Of a DNA stretch of 39,496 bases, positions 8,622-15,887 are shown piece by piece. The stretch's first letter is position 1, and each line of letters opens with the position of its first letter. The notes beneath the pieces are model-generated. The model ran no database searches and was not told the DNA's origin. It saw only the letters and a list, made by a program, of their open reading frames with translations. Source of the DNA: Myxococcota bacterium (GTDB lineage Bacteria; Myxococcota_A; Polyangia; HGW-17); assembly GCA_018821305.1 (NCBI GenBank), contig JAHJMN010000120.1, forward strand, positions 1 through 39,496, given 5' to 3'. The position numbers and the translations under genes are program-made.

Positions 8622-10096
8622 TCAGTTTTCTTATTTTAGCAGCTTTATTAAACGCCCAGACATCGCCGACACCCATTAAAGTGATTACTGCGTCGGGAGA
8701 AAAATCCACTGTGGAAAAGAAGAATCCACAAGTAGTTGCGAAGGAAATCCCCTTGCGCAAGGCCATAATCCAAGCTTCCGAAACGAAAAATGTCCGCAGC
8801 CCTTCTTTGAAACCGGCTTCTTCTTCTGTACCTGTGATTACCCTTGCAAAAGCGCGGCTGTTAGCGGAAAAGGGAAACCTCGACATCCGACTTCTGGCCC
8901 TTAAAATCCGGGAACTCGAAATCGAAAAGAACATCGCGAAATATAAGATGTATCCCCTTGTGAAGGTTGAATCCAGCGCCATTTTGTGGAACGACCGCCT
9001 TGCCATGAGCATTTCGCTGCCTCAGGAATTCAAAGATATGCTTGCAGCTATCAATCCGACTCTCAATGCGGATATACCGCCCATGCTTATTCGAAAGCAG
9101 TTTACGTGGCAGACAAGCGTTACCGTAGCTCAGCCCATTACGCCCTTGCTGACCTTGTCTCACGTGCATAAAATGAAATCCTGGGAAATTCAGGCGGAAA
9201 AAGCCAACATCAAACTCGAAAAGCGCAAGGTTTTAGAGAATGTGGACACTGCTTATTACAACTGCCTGCGAGCTGAGAAGTACCTCGCGGTTATTTTAGA
9301 AGCTCAGAAAACCCTTGATGGCCAGAAAAAGCGGGTAGAGGATCTTATTGAAGCGAAACTTGCAAACACTTCGGATCTTTCCAAGATAACCAGTGCGCTG
9401 GCTGATTTGCGTGCTCAGAAGATAAAAGCCCTCGCTTCCATTATACTTTCAAAGCAGTATCTGGCGTACTTACTTGGAATGGATCCGGAAAAACCCCTTG
9501 CTACCGCCGGAGCTTCCATGCCCGGTGGGATAATTCCCGTTTATAAAGTCTGTCTCGCGAAGGCAAAGAAGACCCGGCCGGAGTTCAAACTTATTGATAT
9601 GAATAATGAGCAACTTGAAAGTGCTGTGAAAGCTCTGGAATACGACCGGATTCCCAGGCTCAGTATCGTTGCTCAGTACAAAAACAGTTTCGGCTTCGGT
9701 GAACTGGAGCCGGAAAATCAGTTTTTCATTGGTGCCCTCTTCAGTTGGGAATTTCAGTGGAAAAACAAGTGGCGTGAGCGGGACAAACTCATGGTGAAAA
9801 AGCGCACCCTTGAAATCATGCGAGAGAAAATCCGCCGGGGCCTGATGCTGGAGATTTCTCAAAACTCTCAGGGTATCAAGACGTCAAAAGCCCTCGTGGA
9901 TGCCCAACGACAAGCTCTGAAAACCGCCATGGATAACTTTGAAAAGACTGAGAAACTTCTGGAAAGCAAATACAGTACCGTTTATGATATCCTCACGGCC
10001 CGGCTGGAAGTTACAAAAGCTTCCATAAATCTGGTAAATGCTGAATTTGATTACTGGCTCAGCATTGAAAAATACCGCCGCTCCTGTGGATATTGA
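8618..10096 (+). CDS. TolC-like outer-membrane efflux protein
   Basis: 492 residues. The ATG overlaps the pump stop codon and has GGAAGGAGG upstream. A short signal peptide ends near ALLNAQ. Two related halves of long heptad-rich helices (about 80-280 and 310-490) fit the outer-membrane factor fold; typical end segments are VLENVDTAYYNCLRAEKYL and YSTVYDILTARLEVTKASIN. It would form the exit duct of the tripartite pump. A long Ser/Pro/Lys linker (about 15-70) precedes the first helix. No lipobox cysteine is seen. Confidence 0.9.
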   Translation: MISFLILAALLNAQTSPTPIKVITASGEKSTVEKKNPQVVAKEIPLRKAIIQASETKNVRSPSLKPASSSVPVITLAKARLLAEKGNLDIRLLALKIRELEIEKNIAKYKMYPLVKVESSAILWNDRLAMSISLPQEFKDMLAAINPTLNADIPPMLIRKQFTWQTSVTVAQPITPLLTLSHVHKMKSWEIQAEKANIKLEKRKVLENVDTAYYNCLRAEKYLAVILEAQKTLDGQKKRVEDLIEAKLANTSDLSKITSALADLRAQKIKALASIILSKQYLAYLLGMDPEKPLATAGASMPGGIIPVYKVCLAKAKKTRPEFKLIDMNNEQLESAVKALEYDRIPRLSIVAQYKNSFGFGELEPENQFFIGALFSWEFQWKNKWRERDKLMVKKRTLEIMREKIRRGLMLEISQNSQGIKTSKALVDAQRQALKTAMDNFEKTEKLLESKYSTVYDILTARLEVTKASINLVNAEFDYWLSIEKYRRSCGY

Positions 10097-10103
10097 GGAA
10101 ATA

Positions 10104-11093
10104 ATGGCTCCTTCCCGAATTAATCGCGCACATATGGCTTTAAACCGCATGAAAAAAGCGGGGATTGCCCATCGTTCGGACGCGATTGACGGGGCGGAAA
10201 AGCAATCGACACTTGGACCTTCCGTTGGTGATTTAAGTGGAGATACACCCGGTGTGCCCATTATGCCCACCCAGCATGCGGTTTACATCAGTGATGCCGT
10301 GGAGTTTTTAAAAACCGTCCCGGATTCCAGCATTGATCTGGTTTTAATTGATCCCCCGTACAATCTGGATCTTGCGGTGTGGGACACTTATGAAAACTAC
10401 CTGCACTGGGCTCGAAATTGGTTGGACGAAATACACCGCATTCTCACAAAGCAGGGTAATTGTGTAATTTTCGGAGGTTTTCAGTTTCAGGACCTCAAAA
10501 AAGGCGATTTGCTTGAAATCCTTCACTATACGCGCCATCATACGCCCCTGCGGTTTGTGAACCTCATAATCTGGCACTACCGTAACGGCATGAGTGCCCA
10601 CCGATTTTTCGCAAACCGCCATGAAGAAGCTGTATGGCTGTCAAAAACCGATTCATACTACTTTGACCTTGATGCCGTACGCGTTCCCTACGAAAAAATG
10701 GCCAAGAAAGCGGCATTGCGGGACAAACGACTGGTGCCCGAAAACATCGAAAAGGGTAAGAATCCCACCAACGTATGGACGATTCCACGCCTTAGTGCAA
10801 ATTCAAAAGAGCGCACGGGCCATCCCACGCAAAAACCTTCGGAACTAATCCGGCGGTTTGTCCGGGCTCTGAGCCGGGAAGGGGACACCGTACTTGATTT
10901 CTTTGCGGGAAGCGGTACCTGCGGCGGCGTCTGCATCGAAGAAGGACGCCACTCGGTGCAGGTGGATACAGATGTAAAACTCATCGAACGTTTTGAAATG
11001 CACCGCAAGAGAATCAACTCTGAAACCGAAGCAGGGATCCACCTGTCCCCGGACATAAACGAATTCCTTAAAACCACCCGATCGCCGGGGTAG
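10104..11093 (+). CDS. Beta-class DNA (N6-adenine/N4-cytosine) methyltransferase
   Basis: 329 residues from the ATG at 10104, preceded by GAGG; a longer in-frame start inside the efflux gene is unlikely. The catalytic motif DPPY lies at residues 83-86, the SAM-binding motif FFAGSG at 266-271, and between them a target-recognition region. DPPY first and FxGxG last defines the beta class of amino-methyltransferases (CcrM, M.RsrI). GHPTQKP at 239-245 is the usual motif before the SAM site. It would methylate a specific DNA sequence with S-adenosylmethionine. The gene begins 7 bases after the efflux gene stop, so it is co-transcribed with an efflux system, which is unexpected. No restriction endonuclease is adjacent, so it may be a solitary methylase. 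The first 50 residues are not part of the domain. Confidence 0.92.
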   Translation: MAPSRINRAHMALNRMKKAGIAHRSDAIDGAEKQSTLGPSVGDLSGDTPGVPIMPTQHAVYISDAVEFLKTVPDSSIDLVLIDPPYNLDLAVWDTYENYLHWARNWLDEIHRILTKQGNCVIFGGFQFQDLKKGDLLEILHYTRHHTPLRFVNLIIWHYRNGMSAHRFFANRHEEAVWLSKTDSYYFDLDAVRVPYEKMAKKAALRDKRLVPENIEKGKNPTNVWTIPRLSANSKERTGHPTQKPSELIRRFVRALSREGDTVLDFFAGSGTCGGVCIEEGRHSVQVDTDVKLIERFEMHRKRINSETEAGIHLSPDINEFLKTTRSPG

Positions 11094-11098
11094 AAGGA

Positions 11099-11336
11099 AA
11101 TCAGGGATTCAGGGAAACAGGGAGTCAGGAAAACAGGGAGTCAGGAAAACAGGGAGTCAGGAAATCAGGGAATCAGGAAAACAGGGAATCAGGAAAACAG
11201 GGAGTCAGGAAAACAGGGAGTCAGGAAAACAGGGAATCAGGAAATCAGGGAATCAGGGAAACAGGGAGTCAGGCAGTCAGGGAGCCAGGGAAGCAGGGAA
11301 ACAGGGAAACAGGGAGTCAGGGAATCAGGGAGCAGG
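11099..11336. repeat. Tandem ACAGGGAGTCAGGAAA-type repeat
   Basis: Almost the whole gap between two convergent genes is a degenerate array of 8/16-bp units (CAGGAAAACAGGGAGT, CAGGAAATCAGGGAAT). The words are the same as in the dispersed CAGG repeat at 0.2, 17.7, 18.9 and 29.4 kb, so it looks like an expansion of that element. Confidence 0.85.
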
Positions 11337-11345
11337 CGGGCGGGG

Positions 11346-12407
11346 TTATCTGAAGAGGTTCGGAGCTTCTAGTTTGGCTTTTTCGTAGTCCGGATGGCGA
11401 CCGATGTCCAGCCAGTATTCCATGAGGGGGAAGCCTTCAACCTTCATGTTCTTTTCAATGAGGTAACGGATCAGATCCGTCATTGAAAAACGCCCTTTCG
11501 TGGGGATTTCTTTGATAACTTCCGGCGATATTACATAAATTCCGGCGTTGACATGGAACCAGAAGGATGGCTTTTCATCAAGCCCCACCATCAAATCGCC
11601 AGATAGATTGACAACACCATATGGAACCTGAAGTTCGTAGCGGTGAAGCGTAACGGTCATGGCCGCGGCGGATTCCACGTGATGAGTGTAGAGGTTTGAA
11701 TAATTAAGCGTCGTGAGAATGTCCCCGTTCATGACTAAAAATGGTTCCGCAGGAAGGGGATCGAGCAAAGAAAGGCCACCGGCGGTATCCCGTGGTTCAT
11801 CTTCGATGAGGTAGTTGATTTCGAGCCCCATCTTTTCTCCATTGCCGAAATAATCCGTAACGATTTCCGAATGATGGCGCAGGGAAATGAAAACTCGATT
11901 GATACCGTGTTCCATGAGACCGCGGATTATCCATTCCAGAACTGGTTTCCCTGCCACCCGGAGCATGGGTTTGGGAACGTTTTCCGTAAGGGGACGGAGT
12001 CTCATGCCGAGACCACCCGCCATGATTACCGCCATCTTCGGGTTTTTCTTTTCACGTACAAGGTCGCTTAGCACTGCGAGATCAACGAGTTTTCCTTCAT
12101 CATCGAGGAGGGGAAGGTGGTTCACTTTAAGACTTCTGAGTTTAGCTATTGCCTCATCCGCCGAAATACCCCCTTTCCCGACCTGGGGTGAGCGCACCAT
12201 AATTTCACTAACGGGACTGTCAGTTTTCACATGACGCAAAAGGGCCCGGCGAAAATCGCCATCCGTTGCGATGCCTTTCAGAATCGGGCCTTCGCATATA
12301 AGCACAAGGCCTTTTGCGCCCGCATCAAGGGCTTCCATTGCCTTGAAGATCGACACATCCGGTGTAACAATCAGTTTTTCGAGGGATTTTCCGGAAAAGA
12401 CTGCCAT
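11346..12407 (-). CDS. CBS-pair nucleotidyltransferase (PtmE/NTP-transferase type)
   Basis: 353 residues: two CBS motifs (about 8-120), then a sugar-phosphate nucleotidyltransferase domain with the signature AGGLGMRLRPLT (130-141), a VPKPMLRVAGKP lysine segment, and VMNGD as the metal site. This architecture occurs in PtmE-like enzymes that make GDP-glucosamine for legionaminic acid in Campylobacter, and in related sugar-nucleotide loci. It would activate a hexose(amine) phosphate; the CBS pair may sense nucleotides. The ATG has AAGGA eight bases upstream. It lies 47 bases downstream of the NeuB-type gene on the same strand, which supports a role in nonulosonic acid synthesis; the exact sugar is inferred. 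Confidence 0.88.
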   Translation of the reverse strand: MAVFSGKSLEKLIVTPDVSIFKAMEALDAGAKGLVLICEGPILKGIATDGDFRRALLRHVKTDSPVSEIMVRSPQVGKGGISADEAIAKLRSLKVNHLPLLDDEGKLVDLAVLSDLVREKKNPKMAVIMAGGLGMRLRPLTENVPKPMLRVAGKPVLEWIIRGLMEHGINRVFISLRHHSEIVTDYFGNGEKMGLEINYLIEDEPRDTAGGLSLLDPLPAEPFLVMNGDILTTLNYSNLYTHHVESAAAMTVTLHRYELQVPYGVVNLSGDLMVGLDEKPSFWFHVNAGIYVISPEVIKEIPTKGRFSMTDLIRYLIEKNMKVEGFPLMEYWLDIGRHPDYEKAKLEAPNLFR

Positions 12408-12454
12408 GTTGATATCCTTTCAAACCACTGCAGATGTATCTGCAGTCCATTGTT

Positions 12455-13507
12455 TTAATTTTCCCCGGTGGACTTGAAGTCCTTCCAGTCAAGGGTTTCC
12501 CAGGGTTCTTTATCTCGAAGGAGAATCATTCCTTCAATAAACTCGCCATAAACCGGGGAAATCCCCGTACCAGGTCGCATGATTTCCAGTTTTCCGGTGT
12601 TTATGATCTGGCCTTTTTTCATGGGCTCTTTAGTGACGAAACTGCGTCTTGCAACGGCGGCGGTGTTAAGTTCCGATGCCGCAGGCTTTTTGATACCGCT
12701 TCCCAGAGCGAGGGATATACGCTCGATTCCGGAGCTTAGAGCTTTCAATTCTGTGGGCTCAATGGAAGCTTTGTGATCAGGCCCTTCCATGGATTTATCC
12801 AGAGTGAAATGCTTTTCAATGATGGGAACCCCCAGAGCCGCCGCTGCTAAAGGAATTTCAATTCCTTCCGTGTGATCGGAAAAACCGCACATAAGTCCAA
12901 AGGCCTGAGACAACGTGGCAATTGCCCGCAAGTTTACAGAATCCGCCGGGGCAGGGTACTGCGATGTGCAGTGAAGAAGGTACAGATCCCTTTGAATACG
13001 TTCGCCCATGACGGAGGCAATAGCATCAAGGGCCCCTTCCACGTCGCCCAAAGTGGCCATGCCCGTGCTTAAAATCATTGGTTTTCCGAATCCAGCGATG
13101 AACTTCAGGGAATCATGCCAGGTGAGATCTCCGCTGCCAATTTTGAAAATATCTATAATTTCATTCAGAAAAAGTGCGCTTTCCTTATCAAAGGGAGTGA
13201 CAATGTAATCAATGCCGCAACTGCGAGCCAGATCCGAAAGTTCACGGAAGACTTCATTATCCAAAACGAGCTTTCGGAGCATTTCAATCTGGGACCCTTT
13301 CCCAGTGGTTTTTTTCTGATAATCCGCCTTTTGCGCCAGGGGAGTTACCAGCTTATCGGGATTGAACATCTGAAACTTTACGGCATCAGCTCCATTTTCC
13401 GCTGCTGCAAGTACGAGGTTTCTCGCTAATTCCACATTTCCGTTGTGGTTTACTCCTGCTTCTGCAATGAGATATGGTCTTTTTCCTAGACACTGAGTAA
13501 GTTTCAT
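12455..13507 (-). CDS. neuB: NeuB-family nonulosonic acid synthase (LegI-like)
   Basis: 350 residues. The TIM-barrel NeuB domain spans about 10-275 (YLIAEAGVNHNG, VKFQMF, LLHCTSQYPAP) and a C-terminal SAF antifreeze-like domain about 285-345 (ARRSFVTKEPMKKGQ). These enzymes condense phosphoenolpyruvate with an N-acyl hexosamine to give sialic, legionaminic or pseudaminic acid. The KIGSGDLTW segment resembles legionaminic acid synthases more than sialic acid synthases (usually KIPSGE). The partner nucleotidyltransferase downstream supports that reading. CMP-transferase and epimerase genes are not in the window. The start codon has GGTGA a few bases upstream. Confidence 0.92.
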   Translation of the reverse strand: MKLTQCLGKRPYLIAEAGVNHNGNVELARNLVLAAAENGADAVKFQMFNPDKLVTPLAQKADYQKKTTGKGSQIEMLRKLVLDNEVFRELSDLARSCGIDYIVTPFDKESALFLNEIIDIFKIGSGDLTWHDSLKFIAGFGKPMILSTGMATLGDVEGALDAIASVMGERIQRDLYLLHCTSQYPAPADSVNLRAIATLSQAFGLMCGFSDHTEGIEIPLAAAALGVPIIEKHFTLDKSMEGPDHKASIEPTELKALSSGIERISLALGSGIKKPAASELNTAAVARRSFVTKEPMKKGQIINTGKLEIMRPGTGISPVYGEFIEGMILLRDKEPWETLDWKDFKSTGEN

Positions 13508-13777
13508 TCAATCACCGTTTTCTATACGAGGATGCGATTATGACGTTGTTCGATCCTGACCACATGTTATTTCGACCATCTTTTGAGGAGTTTTTAGATC
13601 AAATATTTAGTTAATGTCCTGTAATACCAACTTTTCAAGTTAACGACTATTTTTATCACAGGACATTAAGAATGAAAACCTTGAAATTATTAAAGTGTTC
13701 TGAAAAGCATGTTTTCGTAAACATGCTCAATTTTGACAAAAATTGAATTTCAGGACACGAACTAGTTAGTGTCCTCC
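13508..13777. repeat. Cluster of short TA-flanked inverted-repeat elements
   Basis: Between neuB and the SPFH gene. One element spans 13610-13670 with perfect 11-bp ends TTAATGTCCTG/CAGGACATTAA. A second (about 13694-13762) ends CAGGACACGAAC and contains hairpins GCATGTTT/AAACATGC and CAATTTT/AAAATTG. A third end, GTTAGTGTCCT, starts at 13765, head-to-head with the second across a TA, and runs up to the SPFH stop codon. Confidence 0.7.
13703..13726 (-). terminator. Possible intrinsic terminator after the SPFH gene
   Basis: On the minus strand a perfect 8-bp stem GCATGTTT/AAACATGC with a 4-base loop is followed by TTTT. The T run is short and the hairpin belongs to a repeat element, so termination activity is uncertain. 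Confidence 0.45.
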
Positions 13778-15082
13778 TCAGGGTTTCGGGGGAATAAACA
13801 TACGTCTGAATTCATCGAGTATATGTGTTGATCCACCATTAATGGATACCTGCGTAAGCCTCTCAGAGATCTTTTCAATATATTCAAGTTCCTTGAGGTG
13901 ATAGAGAATTTTGTTCTCCTCAAGTAGTTTGGCCGTATTCATGAGAGATCTGGTGGAAGCGGTCTCCTCCCGACGCATAATAACGTTGGCCTGAGCTCGC
14001 TTTTCCGCCACCAGAACCTGATTCATAATGTCCCGGATTTCTCCCGGAAGAATAATGTCCTTGATTCCGGAGAAAACAATCTCGCAACCCAGTTCCTCTG
14101 CATGGGATTTCATCCGTTCATTAACGAAAGTCCCGATTTCTTCCTTTTTTGCCAGAATATCATCAAAGTTCAGTGAACCGATATATTCTCTGAGCACGAG
14201 CTGGAAAACTGTGTAGAGTTGAGCTTTGAAGTCGTTTACTCGCACCATGGACTTCATGACATCGATAATGCGATAGATAGCTACAAAGTTAATTCGTACA
14301 GCAACTCGATCCTTTGATAGAATTTCCTGACCGGAAATATCCAGGGTCTGTTGCCGGAGATCAACATTGATAACATTGACTTTCTTTAGGTATTTCCAGT
14401 AGTAATAAACTCCTGGTTCAAGTATTGTCACAATTTGCCCATCGATCATGAGAAGACCTACGGCCCAGGATTCAACGGTAAATGCTGAAATGAGATTTCG
14501 CCTGACAAGTTCAGAGAAGATCTCCATGGATTCAAGAGATTTATCAATGGTAATTTCATTGAAATCCATTATTTTTATTTCATGATCCAGCCTGGATTTC
14601 CAGAACGCATGCGTTCCTGATGTCAGAATATCCCGGAAGTGTCCACCGACAAAGTGCACTCCAATTTCGTTATCTTTGATTTCAACGATGCTGATTTCAT
14701 CCTGAAGGAATTCCAGATCCTTAATAAACTCAAGTTTGTCCTGTTTTGGGATAAACTCTTTTTCAACATCGTACACCTCTATACGGTGTTTTGCCATTCC
14801 ACGGAGAAAACCGTATTCGCCCGTTCTGATAAGCCTTGCAGGTTTTGAGTTTAAATAATACAGCCCTACCTGATTTTCACGAATCTCATAAAAATCAAGT
14901 TCCTTGGACATGAATGACAAATCTTTAAGATAGCGAAGCTTTTCCAGAGTCGGGAAAAATTCCTGTTCCTGATCAAATATTTCCGTTGTACAAAACAAAG
15001 GAACAGCGAACTTTTTGCGAGCACAGCCAATATACTTTCCTTTTTTTACAATCATTGCAAATTCATTAAGTTTAAGTTCCAT
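13778..15082 (-). CDS. SPFH/band-7 (slipin-like) protein with tandem N-terminal repeats
   Basis: 434 residues. A band-7/SPFH core lies at about 200-375 (VESWAVGLLMIDGQ, LEPGVYYYWKYLKKVNV, VLRDYIG-like VLREYIGS, GCEIVFSGIKDIILP), followed by a helical region (AEKRAQANVIMRREETAST) typical of slipins. No transmembrane or signal segment is present, which is unusual. Residues 40-105 and 105-172 are tandem copies of about 66 residues: both contain (Q/K)EF.P...KL.(Y/F).KDL.F followed by EI..N.(V/I)G and a GEYGF/GTHAF turn, and the start of the SPFH domain (205-230) repeats the latter part. SPFH proteins assemble into membrane-associated cages; partners here are unknown. AGGGG lies upstream of the ATG. 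Confidence 0.82.
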   Translation of the reverse strand: MELKLNEFAMIVKKGKYIGCARKKFAVPLFCTTEIFDQEQEFFPTLEKLRYLKDLSFMSKELDFYEIRENQVGLYYLNSKPARLIRTGEYGFLRGMAKHRIEVYDVEKEFIPKQDKLEFIKDLEFLQDEISIVEIKDNEIGVHFVGGHFRDILTSGTHAFWKSRLDHEIKIMDFNEITIDKSLESMEIFSELVRRNLISAFTVESWAVGLLMIDGQIVTILEPGVYYYWKYLKKVNVINVDLRQQTLDISGQEILSKDRVAVRINFVAIYRIIDVMKSMVRVNDFKAQLYTVFQLVLREYIGSLNFDDILAKKEEIGTFVNERMKSHAEELGCEIVFSGIKDIILPGEIRDIMNQVLVAEKRAQANVIMRREETASTRSLMNTAKLLEENKILYHLKELEYIEKISERLTQVSINGGSTHILDEFRRMFIPPKP

Positions 15083-15484
15083 AATAGTATCCCCTTTTTC
15101 AAGGTTTTCCTTTTTCAGCAGATTATTTCAGAAAACTTCTGGTTTCAGATAGACGTAACTGCGATTCAAGGAGTTGATTTGTTCGTGTTTAAACATGCGA
15201 ACACGAAGAATAAAGAAAAATCTCAATTTCCGGACATTGAGAACCATAAGAATCACTAAAAAAAGAAGGTTTGCATGGGAACCCACATTTGAAATGCGGA
15301 TCATACCTTGAAAGGAAACAGTGACGAAAAACGGGAAGAATCTCCTCAAGCGAAAATCCTCTGCGTTAATGAGACTGAAACCGGTATCCGGCATGATTCT
15401 AGGCTTTCAGACGTGCGCACCCCGAAGGAAGCTGGCCCGCCATGCTCACCCACCGACAATTATGGCCTGCCGAAGCCCGACAAC
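15083..15484. other. Gene-poor intergenic stretch
   Basis: No supported gene. It holds an 8-bp inverted repeat TTCGTGTT/AACACGAA near 15183-15210 and C/G-rich short stems near 15430-15480. An 88-codon minus-strand frame (15128-15394) lacks a ribosome site and any family resemblance. Upstream control signals for the SPFH gene probably lie here. Confidence 0.4.
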
Positions 15485-15565
15485 TTTTGTTAGACCAGTG
15501 CCGTCACCTCTGGTGTGGATTGCTTGTTTTTGAGACAAGTGCCTTAACCATTTTGGCCTCATCAA
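15485..15565 (-). pseudogene. tRNA-Leu(CAA)-like remnant
   Basis: On the minus strand, a D-arm-like GGCC...TGGTTAAGGC (15541-15558), then a perfect 17-nt anticodon arm CTTGT-CTCAAAA-ACAAG (15523-15539) giving anticodon CAA, then a variable arm CACC-AGA-GGTG. This is the class II layout of tRNA-Leu. The T-arm and acceptor stem do not form, so it looks decayed. Confidence 0.5.
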
Positions 15566-15569
15566 ATGG

Positions 15570-15635
15570 ATTGATGGAAGGATTCGAACCTTCAAAATCT
15601 TGGTGCGGAATGCTCTACCACTGAGCTACGCTTTC
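15570..15635 (-). pseudogene. tRNA-like remnant with intact D- and T-arms
   Basis: Minus strand: D-arm GCTC-AGTGGTA-GAGC (15612-15626) and T-arm GAAGG-TTCGAAT-CCTTC (15577-15593) are canonical, but only 18 bases separate them, too few for an anticodon arm plus variable loop, and the acceptor ends do not pair. A deletion in the anticodon region would explain this. Confidence 0.5.
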
Positions 15636-15723
15636 GAGCGGAAGGAATTGAACCTTCGACCGTCCCGTTAGATTTTCAAGTCACAACGGAATGCAGTAAA
15701 TCAGCGATCCTGCACCGCTGGGA
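15635..15723 (-). pseudogene. tRNA-Ser-like remnant
   Basis: Minus strand: T-arm GAAGG-TTCAATT-CCTTC (15641-15657), partial acceptor pairing CCAGCG/CGCTCG, a D-stem-like GCAG/CTGC, and an anticodon-like loop CTTGAAA as in tRNA-Ser(UGA), but inside an over-long stem-loop CCGTT/AACGG. Probably a decayed class II tRNA. Confidence 0.4.
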
Positions 15724-15887
15724 GAAAAACCCACATGACTGTGAAATTCAGGCAGAGAATCAACTCGAATATTTGACTTTTGTCAAGTAAAAACTTTATC
15801 TTTTTTTTCATGAATAATATGTATTGTTTACGGTATTGTGTCTCCAATAACACATTTCCCCTGACGCCATCTTTAATGGAGTGTTTT

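Noticed and set aside
10104-11093. Restriction-modification system
   Set aside because: Only the methyltransferase is present; neighbours are an efflux gene and, beyond a repeat array, a convergent sugar gene.
15128-15394. 88-residue minus-strand ORF upstream of the SPFH gene
   Set aside because: No ribosome site, no recognisable domain, and it lies in a region with hairpins and tRNA-like pieces.
15570-15723. tmRNA gene
   Set aside because: Two T-arm-like sequences suggested it, but there is no paired 5'/3' tRNA-like domain with an internal tag reading frame.
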